Assembly (NCBI RefSeq): GCF_007097525.1
Contig: NZ_VKDD01000002.1
Coordinates: 124,001 to 188,000 of the forward strand
From: Thalassomonas sp. M1454
GTDB taxonomy: Bacteria > Pseudomonadota > Gammaproteobacteria > Enterobacterales > Alteromonadaceae
DNA: 64,000 nt
Direction of reading: 5' to 3'
Positions 36,776-45,637 of this stretch are shown here, piece by piece. The notes beneath the pieces were generated by a model. That model ran no database searches. It was given only the letters and a program-made list of their open reading frames with translations, and had not been told where the DNA came from. How positions within the stretch are numbered: position 1 is the first letter of the stretch; each line of letters starts with the position of its first letter. Position numbers and translations under genes: made by a program.

Positions 36776-38304
36776 ACTTGTCTTTAGACTTGATGTTACA
36801 ACTGGCAATTATATTGCCAATATTATCAAGCTTTGCCATTATCGCCGCCGGACGTTACCCTAATCTTCGAGAAAGTGTGACTATAACAACTTGCTTAATA
36901 TTAATTTATTTAGTGGTTAACTTATATCAAGGGCTATTAGCCGATGAAACTATTAGCGTCTTTTGGTGGGAGCTATTACCAGGGTTAAATGTTAGCTTTG
37001 ATATTGAACCGTTAGGCATGCTCTTTGCCTTAATTGCCAGTTTTCTTTGGTTAGTAACTACCTGTTATGCCATCGGCTATATGCGCAGCCATAATGAAAA
37101 AAATCAAACACGTTTTTATGTTTGCTTTGCCATCGCTATTGGCGCGGTGATAGGCCTTGCGTTTTCTGCCAACCTTTTCACCTTGTTTATCTTTTATGAA
37201 GTACTTACTTTATCGACTTACCCACTTGTAACTCATGCTGGGACCGAAAAAGCGAAACAAGGTGGTCGAACTTATCTGGGGATCTTATTAACCACATCTA
37301 TTGTGCTCTTTTTGCTTGCCATTGTCGGTACTTGGTTTGTTGCCGGCACATTAGATTTTAAACTTGGTGGTATTTTTAGCGATGATGTCAGCATTTTCGT
37401 TGCTAGTGCACTTTTAGTGTTATTTATTTTTGGTATTGGTAAAGCCGCTATTATGCCTTTTCATCGTTGGTTACCAGCAGCTATGGTTGCGCCAACTCCG
37501 GTAAGTTCATTATTACATGCCGTAGCGGTAGTTAAAGCCGGCGTATTTACCGTATTAAAAGTATGTGTATTTATTTTTGGTTTAGACTTACTTGCCATCT
37601 TACCAACCACTCAGTTTTTACTTTATTTAGCTGCTGCGTCTGTTTTACTCGCATCGATTGTCGCTATGCGTCAAGACAACCTAAAAGCTAGGCTAGCCTA
37701 TTCAACGGTGAGTCAATTAGGATATATCACTATAGGTGCATTACTAGCAACATCGACCGGCGTAGTCGGTAGTTCAATGCATATTGCCATGCATGCATTT
37801 GGTAAAATCACTTTATTCTTCTGTGCCGGTGCAATATTAGTTAGCTTACACAAATCAAAGATAAGTGAAATGGTTGGTATTGGCAAACAAATGCCAATAA
37901 CCATGGCCGCATTTTTTATCGCTAGCCTTAGTATTATTGGCGTTCCACCTACCGGTGGTACCTGGAGTAAATGGTATTTAATGATGGGGGCGTTAGAGAC
38001 TGAGCAATTTATCATAATGATGGTGTTAATGCTAAGTTCATTACTTAATATTGCCTACTTATTACCCATCCCTTTTCATGCTTTTTTCCCTAACTTAACA
38101 GCATTTAAACCGATAGAGCAGGGAGCTAGTAAGGTCATTCAAGAAAAGCAAAAAATAGACGCTGGCTCTGATATACAGATCAAAGAAGCACCATTACCTT
38201 CTTTAATCGCTATTGTGGTAACCGCCTTAGGTTGTTTAATTTTATTTGTGCATCCCCAGCCTTTATTTGAGCTGGCAACATCAGTTCTAACGGGGAGAGG
38301 CTAG
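36772..38304 (+). CDS. Second proton-channel subunit (NuoM/MrpD-like)
   Basis: A 510-residue paralogue of the previous subunit. The conserved glutamate is in FIFYEVLTLSTYPLV, the lysine in IGKAAIMPFHRWLPAAMVAP and the broken-helix region in LAYSTVSQLGYITIGAL. It is clearly different in sequence from both other copies, so they are old paralogues and not recent duplicates. The ATG overlaps the preceding stop codon. In Mrp complexes with only two such subunits this place would be empty or taken by MrpA. Confidence 0.9.
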   Translation: MNLSLDLMLQLAIILPILSSFAIIAAGRYPNLRESVTITTCLILIYLVVNLYQGLLADETISVFWWELLPGLNVSFDIEPLGMLFALIASFLWLVTTCYAIGYMRSHNEKNQTRFYVCFAIAIGAVIGLAFSANLFTLFIFYEVLTLSTYPLVTHAGTEKAKQGGRTYLGILLTTSIVLFLLAIVGTWFVAGTLDFKLGGIFSDDVSIFVASALLVLFIFGIGKAAIMPFHRWLPAAMVAPTPVSSLLHAVAVVKAGVFTVLKVCVFIFGLDLLAILPTTQFLLYLAAASVLLASIVAMRQDNLKARLAYSTVSQLGYITIGALLATSTGVVGSSMHIAMHAFGKITLFFCAGAILVSLHKSKISEMVGIGKQMPITMAAFFIASLSIIGVPPTGGTWSKWYLMMGALETEQFIIMMVLMLSSLLNIAYLLPIPFHAFFPNLTAFKPIEQGASKVIQEKQKIDAGSDIQIKEAPLPSLIAIVVTALGCLILFVHPQPLFELATSVLTGRG

Positions 38305-38307
38305 TTA

Positions 38308-38631
38308 ATGAAGAATGAAAAGAAGTACTTATTTGATGATCCTAAAAATATTAAGCGCTTAATGCATATATTTTATGCCTGTTGCGTCGTTTTAGTTGTT
38401 TTAGATTTTGTTATACATCGCCATGTAATGCATGATTGGGAAAATCTTTGGGCGTTCTATCCTATCTATGGATTTATTGGTTGCGTAGTACTTGTGGTGG
38501 TAGCTAGTTGGATGCGTACCTTTTTAATACGCAGTGAAGATTATTACGATAAACCTAATACTAGCGATGTTAATGATGGCTCGGTAACTGACACTTCTGC
38601 TATTAAAGGAGCTAACCATGTGGATGATTGA
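38308..38631 (+). CDS. Small two-helix membrane protein of the antiporter operon
   Basis: A 107-residue protein with hydrophobic segments near 17-33 and 49-68, separated by HRHVMHDWENLWAFYPIYG, and an acidic tail. I know of similar small proteins in Mrp clusters of this type but no established function. It begins three bases after one proton-channel gene and overlaps the start of the next by 14 bases, so it is an obligate member of the operon, plausibly an accessory or assembly subunit. Confidence 0.75.
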   Translation: MKNEKKYLFDDPKNIKRLMHIFYACCVVLVVLDFVIHRHVMHDWENLWAFYPIYGFIGCVVLVVVASWMRTFLIRSEDYYDKPNTSDVNDGSVTDTSAIKGANHVDD

Positions 38632-40318
38632 TATACCACCTTTTGTTCCTTTTTTTATAGGAGCACTGTTATTAATAGTTAGTCGCGGTTTGTTGCGCAG
38701 CGCTATTATGTTAGCTATCCCTATATTAAGTGCGTTGCACTTAATGATGGTACCTGAAGGTATTCATCTGCAATTTACATTTCTTGCTTATGATTTAACT
38801 CCTTACCGGGTAGATAAATTAAGCATAATGTTTGGTTATGTTTTTCATATAGCGGCCTTAATTGGCATAATTTACTCATTACATCTGCGTGATACCCTAC
38901 AACAAGTTGCTGCGATGATGTATGCAGGTAGTGCCTTAGGGGCTGTTTTTGCGGGGGATTTATTAACCCTGTTTATCTTTTGGGAACTATTAGCTTTTAC
39001 TTCGGTATTTCTTATCTGGGCTCGCAAAACTCAGCGCTCATATCACGCCGGTATGCGTTATCTTATTATCCAAGTATTATCTGGGGTTATTTTACTCGCT
39101 GGTGCGCTTTTTTATGCCGGTGAGAATAATTCGTTAGCGTTTGGCTACATCGGTTTAGATAGCATTGCTGGTTGGCTTATTTTTATTGCCTTTGGCATAA
39201 AGTGTGCTTTCCCTATCGCCCACAATTGGCTAACCGATGCCTATCCTGAAGCTACCGTCACCGGCACTGTATTTCTTAGTGCATTTACCACTAAGGTTGC
39301 GGTTTATGCGCTAGCTCGTGCTTATCCTGGTACTGAGTTATTAGTGTATATTGGTGCTGCGATGACCTGCTTCCCAATATTCTTTGCCGTTATTGAAAAC
39401 GATCTACGCCGGGTATTGGCTTACAGCTTAATTAACCAAGTAGGCTTTATGGTTGTGGGTATAGGTATTGGTACTGCGCTTGCTATCAATGGCGCGGTAT
39501 CTCACGCTTTTAATGATGTTATCTTTAAAGGCTTACTGTTTATGTCAATGGGCGCTGTATTGCATATGACCGGGCGTATTAACGGCTCTGATCTCGGAGG
39601 CTTGTATAAAACCATGCCTAAAACCACCATACTCTGTATTGTTGGCGCCGCGTCAATTTCAGCATTCCCTCTATTTAGTGGCTTTGTCAGTAAATCTATG
39701 GTTATGTCTGCCGCTTTAGAAGAAGGCTTTGACTGGATATGGTTAATGTTATTATTTGCTTCTGCTGGCGTATTTCATCACGCAGGTATAAAAATTCCAT
39801 ATTTTGCTTTCTTTGCTCATGACTCTGGCATACGAGCAAATGATCCACCTAATAATATGTTACTTGCTATGGGTATATCTGCTGCGCTTTGTATTGCTAT
39901 TGGTATCTACCCGCAAGCGTTATACTCGTTATTGCCATATGATACTGGCTACAATCCGTATGATGCCACTCATGTGTTGGCACAAACGCAATTATTATTC
40001 TTCTCGGCGTTAGCGTTTGTTTGGCTTAACCTTAAAGGTTTGTATCCACCAGAGCTGCGCTCTACGCATTTAGACTTTGATTGGATATATCGCAGGGCAA
40101 TGCCTAATGTATTGCAATATAGTTTTGCTGTTATTTGGCGTGTGGATCGCGCATTACGAGATGCATTTAAATTAAGATTAAATGCCTGTATCAATTATTT
40201 CGCAGGTAAGAATGATCGTATTAGTTTATTGCTTTCCCGTGATTATCCGTCAGGAAGTATGGCTATGTGGGTTGCCGTAGTTCTGGCCACTTACTTATTC
40301 CTTAGCTTTATTCAGTAA
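38618..40318 (+). CDS. Third proton-channel subunit (NuoL/MrpD-like)
   Basis: A 566-residue third member of the NuoL/M/N family. Glutamate in LFIFWELLAFTSVFLIW, lysine in AFGIKCAFPIAHNWLTDAYPE, and LAYSLINQVGFMVVGIG with SHAFNDVIFKGLLFMSMG are present. After the 14-helix core, a C-terminal stretch of about 80 residues (LDFDWIYRRAMPNVLQYSF to the last helix near 545-564) may be an amphipathic lateral segment as in NuoL. Start ATG at 38618, inside the previous gene. The operon ends here. Confidence 0.9.
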   Translation: MWMIDIPPFVPFFIGALLLIVSRGLLRSAIMLAIPILSALHLMMVPEGIHLQFTFLAYDLTPYRVDKLSIMFGYVFHIAALIGIIYSLHLRDTLQQVAAMMYAGSALGAVFAGDLLTLFIFWELLAFTSVFLIWARKTQRSYHAGMRYLIIQVLSGVILLAGALFYAGENNSLAFGYIGLDSIAGWLIFIAFGIKCAFPIAHNWLTDAYPEATVTGTVFLSAFTTKVAVYALARAYPGTELLVYIGAAMTCFPIFFAVIENDLRRVLAYSLINQVGFMVVGIGIGTALAINGAVSHAFNDVIFKGLLFMSMGAVLHMTGRINGSDLGGLYKTMPKTTILCIVGAASISAFPLFSGFVSKSMVMSAALEEGFDWIWLMLLFASAGVFHHAGIKIPYFAFFAHDSGIRANDPPNNMLLAMGISAALCIAIGIYPQALYSLLPYDTGYNPYDATHVLAQTQLLFFSALAFVWLNLKGLYPPELRSTHLDFDWIYRRAMPNVLQYSFAVIWRVDRALRDAFKLRLNACINYFAGKNDRISLLLSRDYPSGSMAMWVAVVLATYLFLSFIQ

Positions 40319-40333
40319 TGCCAAGCAACAAAT

Positions 40334-40378
40334 ACTCTCTACTAGATAAATACAATTACCCAGTAGAGAGTGTTATTT
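40334..40378. terminator. Probable terminator between the antiporter operon and norR
   Basis: ACTCTCTACT (40334-40343) and AGTAGAGAGT (40362-40371) pair perfectly with an 18-base loop. T runs are weak on both strands, so efficiency is uncertain. Confidence 0.55.
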
Positions 40379-40387
40379 GGTTTAATG

Positions 40388-41977
40388 CTATTTAATTACT
40401 TTTAAGACCTTAATGTCTAAGCGTTTAGCTGTTCTGTTTAAATTACCTCTGTCTGTAGATAACAGTCTAGCGGCTGCCGCCCAATTGCCATTTTCTTGTT
40501 GCAGTACTTTAGTGATTAAACCTCGTTGAAAGTTTTCGGTAGCATCTCTTAAACTTATCGTTTCTTTGGCTATTTGTTCGCTAGCGTTGCTTAATTCATC
40601 GCTCATCACTGTGCTTAATAAATCTTTTTTTAGTAAACTCACTAAGTTGCCACAATCTTTTACTTCGATGTTTACTATCTTGTTATTACGCTGCCTAGCG
40701 CTGGCTTTTAATGCTGCACGGCTAACAACATGCTCAAGCTCTCGCACATTACCTGGCCAATCATAACTAGCTAAATAGTCAATTGCAGCCGTTGATGCTT
40801 TGAGTTGAGATATGCCTAATTTTCTTCTGCTGTTTTCAATAAAATATCCGGTTAATAATTCAAGATCGCCATCGCGCTCGCGTAATGGCTCAACAGTAAC
40901 TGGGTAAACACTTAAACGATGGTATAAATCGGCTCTAAAGCGACCTTCATCGACCTCTGTTTTTAAGTTGCGATTGGTTGCAGCAAAGATACGAACATCG
41001 ACTTGCTCGACTTTATCTTGGCCAACGGGCTGTATTTCATTATTTTGAATAGCACGTAATATTTTACTTTGGGCGCTAAGTGGTAGCTCGCCAATTTCAT
41101 CTAAAAATAGCGTGCCGCCATCGGCAATTAAAAACTTACCAGCACGGTCTTTTTCGGCACCAGTAAAGGCTCCTTTTACGTGGCCAAACAGCTCACTTTC
41201 AATTAAATTTTCAGGTAAGGCTGCACAGTTAACATACACCAGAGGTGCGTTAGAGCGATTTGAGTACTGATGCAAAGTTCTTGCAACTAACTCTTTACCG
41301 ACGCCGGTTTCACCATAGATTAAAATATTAAAATCTGACGGCGCGACAATTTTTATTTCGTTCTTTAATTTTGTAATACTTGGGCTTTGGCCAATGATCT
41401 CGCCGCCATCCCTGTTCAGGGCTTCTTTCGTTAATTCATTAACCACGTTTTGATTGTGTATCGCTTTGCTTTCTAGTTGCTCAATCATTAATGCTGTATT
41501 GAGCGTATTTGCCGCAATAGAGGTGATGGCATCTAAGGTTCTGCTTGGAATATTATCGAACACATGAGGTGTTAAGCTGTCGATAGTGAGCAAGCCTAAT
41601 AGCTTGTCGTTAAAATATAGAGGTAAGCCCATGCAAGCATGTACGGGCAAATCTCCCTCTCTATCAGAAAGTAGACCATCGTATGGATCGGGTAGGGGAC
41701 TATCAGCTGAAAACCTTACTGCAGAGCTTGAATTACAAAGCACTTCAAATCTTGGATGTTCGCTAATATAGAAGCGCCTACCTAAAGTGTCTTTAGTTAA
41801 TCCTTGTTGGGCTATAGGCTTTAATAAATCTTGATGAAAAGAAAGCAAAGCAACGGCATCACAAGGGATGGTTTTTCTTACTGTATCGAGTAAACGACTG
41901 AACCGATCTTTCGAACTTAAACTGCTGGTTAAATCAATCGCCAGTTGCATTAATGTATTTGTCGTTATTTCATTCAT
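40388..41977 (-). CDS. norR: NO-responsive sigma-54 activator NorR
   Basis: A 529-residue enhancer-binding protein. The N-terminal GAF domain, which holds a mononuclear iron that binds NO, follows E. coli NorR closely ([34 protein letters not shown]). The AAA+ domain has Walker A GETGVGKE (222-229), the sigma-54 contact loop GAFTGA (269-274) and Walker [11 protein letters not shown]; a Fis-type helix ends the protein ([23 protein letters not shown]). I use ATG 41977; a GTG three codons upstream is in frame, and neither has a strong Shine-Dalgarno sequence. It diverges from nnrS and hmp and two NorR boxes lie between, so it controls NO detoxification there. Confidence 0.95.
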   Translation of the reverse strand: MNEITTNTLMQLAIDLTSSLSSKDRFSRLLDTVRKTIPCDAVALLSFHQDLLKPIAQQGLTKDTLGRRFYISEHPRFEVLCNSSSAVRFSADSPLPDPYDGLLSDREGDLPVHACMGLPLYFNDKLLGLLTIDSLTPHVFDNIPSRTLDAITSIAANTLNTALMIEQLESKAIHNQNVVNELTKEALNRDGGEIIGQSPSITKLKNEIKIVAPSDFNILIYGETGVGKELVARTLHQYSNRSNAPLVYVNCAALPENLIESELFGHVKGAFTGAEKDRAGKFLIADGGTLFLDEIGELPLSAQSKILRAIQNNEIQPVGQDKVEQVDVRIFAATNRNLKTEVDEGRFRADLYHRLSVYPVTVEPLRERDGDLELLTGYFIENSRRKLGISQLKASTAAIDYLASYDWPGNVRELEHVVSRAALKASARQRNNKIVNIEVKDCGNLVSLLKKDLLSTVMSDELSNASEQIAKETISLRDATENFQRGLITKVLQQENGNWAAAARLLSTDRGNLNRTAKRLDIKVLKVIK

Positions 41978-42022
41978 AAGGAGCACTGTTTATTTAGGTT
42001 AGTGTTTATATGTTACATCAGA

Positions 42023-42058
42023 GTCATTATGACATCAATTTTAAAGTGTCATTATGAC
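42023..42058. promoter_or_regulatory. Two NorR binding sites (GTCATTATGAC)
   Basis: GTCATTATGAC occurs at 42023-42033 and again, identical, at 42048-42058, a 25-base step. Both fit the NorR consensus GTCA-N3-TGAC. E. coli norV has three sites; I find no convincing third one here. Confidence 0.9.
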
Positions 42059-42094
42059 TACTTGTTAATGTGGTTTTTGGTTAAAACCCTTATA

Positions 42095-42107
42095 TAACAA
42101 TGCGTTG
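42095..42107 (+). promoter_or_regulatory. Possible IHF site between enhancer and promoter
   Basis: TAACAATGCGTTG fits WATCAANNNNTTR with one mismatch and lies between the NorR boxes and the -24/-12 promoter, where a DNA bend is expected. Weak on sequence alone. Confidence 0.35.
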
Positions 42108-42113
42108 AAAAGT

Positions 42114-42129
42114 TGGCATCGCATTTGCT
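42114..42129 (+). promoter_or_regulatory. Sigma-54 promoter (-24 TGGCAT, -12 TTGCT)
   Basis: TGGCAT-CGCAT-TTGCT matches the sigma-54 consensus TGGCAC-N5-TTGC(A/T), with GG and GC at the required ten-base distance, 44 bases before the first start codon of the NO cluster. Confidence 0.88.
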
Positions 42130-42172
42130 CTGTTATAGATATAGAGAATGAAAAACAAATTAGGAATTCAAC

Positions 42173-42445
42173 ATGTACGCACAGTTTTTTATAGCAAACC
42201 AACTTCCACAAATTGACAATGCACTTAACTTTCAAAAATGTTTAGTAATTGGTAACTGGTTAATGGTTACTTCATTATTAATCGTAGCGGCTTGTATCGC
42301 CCTTACTTTTGGCTTTGAAGATAACTTTGGAATTCCGGCTCAAGTTTCAGCTCATATTGCTACTATCGTTTTTGCGGGTTTATTAAAAATTGGTTACGTG
42401 CTTCGTTGTGTTGCTCTACATGCATTTGGAGCGAAAGTTTTTTAA
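42173..42445 (+). CDS. Small membrane protein of the NorR regulon
   Basis: A 90-residue protein with two clear hydrophobic segments (about 26-47 and 58-74) and a shorter C-terminal one. Family not named by me. It is the first gene behind the sigma-54 promoter and ends exactly where nnrS begins, so it is controlled by NorR and co-translated with nnrS. A role in NO or haem-copper handling is inference from position. AGGA precedes the ATG. Confidence 0.7.
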   Translation: MYAQFFIANQLPQIDNALNFQKCLVIGNWLMVTSLLIVAACIALTFGFEDNFGIPAQVSAHIATIVFAGLLKIGYVLRCVALHAFGAKVF

Positions 42446-43675
42446 ATGATTTCTATTCACGATCCTGAACTTGTGCAATTACAAAATGACGCTAATAGTC
42501 AGCACAGTACGTTTAAAAAATTAACTAAGCATGCCTTATTTGATTTACCTTTTCGTTCATTCTTTTTAATTGCGGTACTAGCGTCGATTCTTTCTCTTGC
42601 ACTTTGGTCCGCTTATTTAAATGGCAACATTAGTTTGTTAACCGGTAAGCTTTCAACAACCGTGTGGCATTTACATGAAATGTTATTCGCATTTGCTGCA
42701 ACTGTCGCGGTCGGTTTTATTTTAACGGCTGCACAAACGTGGACAGGAAGAGCCAGTATTAAAGGGCTACCTGTGATGGCCTTACTCACTCTTTGGCTTT
42801 TGGTTCGAATTTGTTTATTAGTTAATAGCAGCTTTTTTGTGTACTTGGCTGTCGGCTTGCAAGCAATATGGTGGATTAGCGTAATCATTATTTTTGCTAA
42901 GCTTGTTTTACCCGCAAAAAACCGCCGTAATTACTTATTTATTCCTCTATTAACTGTATTAATGCTGCTTAACTTAGGCATCTTATTATTTGATTTAAAT
43001 GCTCGCACAGACTTAGCCTTACACTTTGCAAGGGCTGCAGTACTAATGTTTGGTTTGATGATGGGGATTATGGGCGGACGTGTTATTCCATTTTTTACCA
43101 CAGCGGCAACCTGTACCTCTAAAATAGTTACACCATGGTTTTTAACGCCTATTTTACTAGCAACTTCAATAGCCGGCATTAGTGTATTTTTTATTGGCCA
43201 GTTTATTAACTTACCTTTTACTCCTGCAGCGCTAATGATCGCTAGTGGTGTATTACATATTATTCGCTTAGGCTTTTGGCGCAGCACAATAACACTTAAT
43301 ACACCGCTGTTGTGGTCGTTACACTTATCATACTTTTGCCTAGGCTTAGGTTTGATACTATTAGGAGCAAGTTATTTAATTCCTGCGCTACAGTTTAGTG
43401 ATGCTATGCATCTGTTAACTATTGGCGCGATGGCATTAATGATCTTTGCCATGATGAGCAGGGTTTCTTTAGGGCATACGGGACGTAGTTTACAAACTCA
43501 TTTTTTAGTGCCAATTAGTTTTGCACTCCTTATTAGCGCTGCATTTATTCGAACGTTTTTGCCACTTATACAACAACACCAAGTAGCTTGGCATTTAAGT
43601 GCTACGCTATGGATATTCGCGGGTATTATTTTTCTCTTTATTTATAGCCCGATTTTAACCAAACCTAGATCTTAA
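42446..43675 (+). CDS. nnrS: NnrS family haem-copper membrane protein
   Basis: A 409-residue protein with about twelve hydrophobic segments. The family pattern is present: FRSFFLIAVLASILSLALWS near the start, WHLHEMLFAFAATVAVGFIL with its conserved His pair, and MGGRVIPFF, followed by IGAMALMIFAMMSRVSLGHTGR. NnrS proteins carry haem and copper and protect cells from NO, in Vibrio by limiting iron-NO complexes. It sits between the small membrane protein and hmp in the NorR-controlled operon. Confidence 0.93.
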   Translation: MISIHDPELVQLQNDANSQHSTFKKLTKHALFDLPFRSFFLIAVLASILSLALWSAYLNGNISLLTGKLSTTVWHLHEMLFAFAATVAVGFILTAAQTWTGRASIKGLPVMALLTLWLLVRICLLVNSSFFVYLAVGLQAIWWISVIIIFAKLVLPAKNRRNYLFIPLLTVLMLLNLGILLFDLNARTDLALHFARAAVLMFGLMMGIMGGRVIPFFTTAATCTSKIVTPWFLTPILLATSIAGISVFFIGQFINLPFTPAALMIASGVLHIIRLGFWRSTITLNTPLLWSLHLSYFCLGLGLILLGASYLIPALQFSDAMHLLTIGAMALMIFAMMSRVSLGHTGRSLQTHFLVPISFALLISAAFIRTFLPLIQQHQVAWHLSATLWIFAGIIFLFIYSPILTKPRS

Positions 43676-43717
43676 TTTTAATAATTTTATTTTCCCAACC
43701 ATTTTTTTGGAGTACTT

Positions 43718-44899
43718 ATGTTAACTGATGCACATATTGATATCGTAAAAAGCACTATCCCTTTATTAGAAAATGCAGGTTCAGCATTAACTAATCATTT
43801 TTATAAAAGAATGTTTTCTCATAACCCTGAACTGCAAGATATCTTTAATATGTCGAACCAACATACTGGTCGTCAACAAGTCGCTTTATTTGAAGCCATT
43901 GCTGCTTATGCTAAGAATATTGATAACTTAGGCGCATTAACTAGTGCAGTAGAGCGTATCGCCCATAAACATACTAGTTTTAATATCCAAGCTAAACATT
44001 ATGAAATAGTGGGGATGCACTTAATTGAAACTCTGCGAGAGTTAGCACCAGAAGCCTTTACTTCGGATGTTGAAGAAGCTTGGACACAAGCCTACTTATT
44101 TTTAGCGCAAATCTTTATTACGCGCGAGAGTGAATTATATAAACTACGTACTGAAAGTTTTGGTGGCTGGGCAGGAACTCGTAAATTTAGCATTATTGAA
44201 AAAAATACCGAATCGGAATTAGTCACAAGCTTTGTTTTTGCACCTGTTGATGGCAAGCCAGTAATAGATTTCGTACCTGGCCAATACCTCGGGGTTGAAG
44301 TTACGCCAACAGACTCTAAATACAAAGAGATACGCCAATACTCTTTATCAACAGCTGCAAATGGTAAAACATATCGTATTTCAGTTAAACGTGAGGTAAA
44401 TGGCGTACCAGGCCTAGTATCAAATTACTTACATGATAGTGTTAATGTGGGTGATGAAGTTAATCTCTATGCGCCTGCTGGTGATTTCTATTTTATTGAT
44501 AGAAAAGCTCCTGTGGTATTACTTTCTGCAGGTGTTGGCATAACGCCTATGCAGTCAATTTTAGAAACATTAGCCGCTAATGAATACTCAGAGCCAGTAC
44601 ATTACTTACATGCTTGTGAGAACTCGCAGCAGCACTCATTCATTGAGCGTGTAAAGCAGTTAACTGCTGATAAACCATGGCAGCAATACACTTGGTATAG
44701 AAATGAAGAAAGTGATAATGAAAACATTGGCAATGGCGTAATGGATTTATCTACGCGCAATTTACCACTGTCTAATGGGGATTTTTACTTATGTGGTCCT
44801 ATTGGCTTTATGCAATTTGCCAAGCAACAGTTACTTAAGTTAGGAGTGGCTGAGGACAGAGTGCATTATGAAGTGTTTGGTCCTCACGCAGCGCTTTAA
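43718..44899 (+). CDS. hmp: Flavohaemoglobin Hmp, nitric oxide dioxygenase
   Basis: A 393-residue flavohaemoprotein converting NO and O2 to nitrate with NAD(P)H. The globin domain (1-138) has Tyr 29 (B10), Gln 53 (E7) and the proximal His 85; the reductase part has the FAD motif RQYSLS (about 203-208) and the NAD-binding stretch VVLLSAGVGITPMQSIL, ending in HYEVFGPH. TTTGGAG precedes the ATG. It is the last gene of the NO cluster and is followed by a terminator. Confidence 0.96.
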   Translation: MLTDAHIDIVKSTIPLLENAGSALTNHFYKRMFSHNPELQDIFNMSNQHTGRQQVALFEAIAAYAKNIDNLGALTSAVERIAHKHTSFNIQAKHYEIVGMHLIETLRELAPEAFTSDVEEAWTQAYLFLAQIFITRESELYKLRTESFGGWAGTRKFSIIEKNTESELVTSFVFAPVDGKPVIDFVPGQYLGVEVTPTDSKYKEIRQYSLSTAANGKTYRISVKREVNGVPGLVSNYLHDSVNVGDEVNLYAPAGDFYFIDRKAPVVLLSAGVGITPMQSILETLAANEYSEPVHYLHACENSQQHSFIERVKQLTADKPWQQYTWYRNEESDNENIGNGVMDLSTRNLPLSNGDFYLCGPIGFMQFAKQQLLKLGVAEDRVHYEVFGPHAAL

Positions 44900-44935
44900 T
44901 TAACAAAAGCTTAGCTCTTTTAGTAAAACTAAAGC

Positions 44936-44966
44936 AAGCCAGTGCTTATAGCTCTGGCTTTTTTAT
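44936..44966 (+). terminator. Intrinsic terminator of hmp
   Basis: AAGCCAG and CTGGCTT with an 11-base loop and TTTTTTA. It overlaps the 3' end of the convergent oxidoreductase gene by a few bases. Confidence 0.8.
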
Positions 44967-45637
44967 TGTTTTTTATTTGTAATGGCATAGGACTTTACTT
45001 CTAAATAGCTAGGGGCTTGGTAATTATTCTCATTGGCACTAAGGATCATTTGCTCTGCTAGTGTGCTTGCCTGAATTGGTGAAAAACGTTTTAGCGAGCC
45101 AATAAATAAAAAGGCCATCAACTTAAACAAGTAACTACCAAAGCTTTCTAACAAGCGAGTCTCATTGCGCTTACCTAACAGTAAACTTGGCCTAAATATA
45201 ACTAGGTTATTTAAGTTGATATCTTTTAGTGTTGTTTCCATAGCGCCTTTAGTTTGCGAGTAAAAGCTTAATGAATTTGTTGCAGCGCCAATAGCGCTAA
45301 TAACGATAAATTGATCTACATTTTGTTGCTTACTTATTTTGCCAGCAGCAACGACAAAGTGAAAATCTACGTTTTTAAAATTTTGTTTTGATTTCGCTTT
45401 TTTTATGGTTGTGCCTAAACAGCAAAATACATCGTTCACCTTAAATTGCTCACTATGCTTGCTCAGATCACTAAAATCGGCAATGTGCTGCTCAAGTTTG
45501 TTGCTATCAATATCAAGTTTATGTCTAACCAAAATAATGATTCTTGTGTAGTTTGGGTTGTTTAGCAACATGTCTAAGCAATGTTTGCCAGTAAGTCCTG
45601 TCGCACCCAATAATAAGGCGGTTTTATTGTTCATCAT
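44963..45637 (-). CDS. NAD(P)-binding atypical SDR (TIP30/YraR-like)
   Basis: A 224-residue Rossmann protein. The nucleotide loop GATGLTGKH is near residue 11, the family mark CCLGTTIKKAKSKQNF is in the middle and the YSQTKGAME segment supplies the Tyr-x3-Lys pair. It belongs to the atypical short-chain dehydrogenases related to human TIP30 and E. coli YraR; the substrate is unknown. I start it at the first of two ATG codons (45637); an upstream TTG keeps the frame open for ten residues. No obvious Shine-Dalgarno sequence. It is a single gene. Confidence 0.82.
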   Translation of the reverse strand: MMNNKTALLLGATGLTGKHCLDMLLNNPNYTRIIILVRHKLDIDSNKLEQHIADFSDLSKHSEQFKVNDVFCCLGTTIKKAKSKQNFKNVDFHFVVAAGKISKQQNVDQFIVISAIGAATNSLSFYSQTKGAMETTLKDINLNNLVIFRPSLLLGKRNETRLLESFGSYLFKLMAFLFIGSLKRFSPIQASTLAEQMILSANENNYQAPSYLEVKSYAITNKKQ

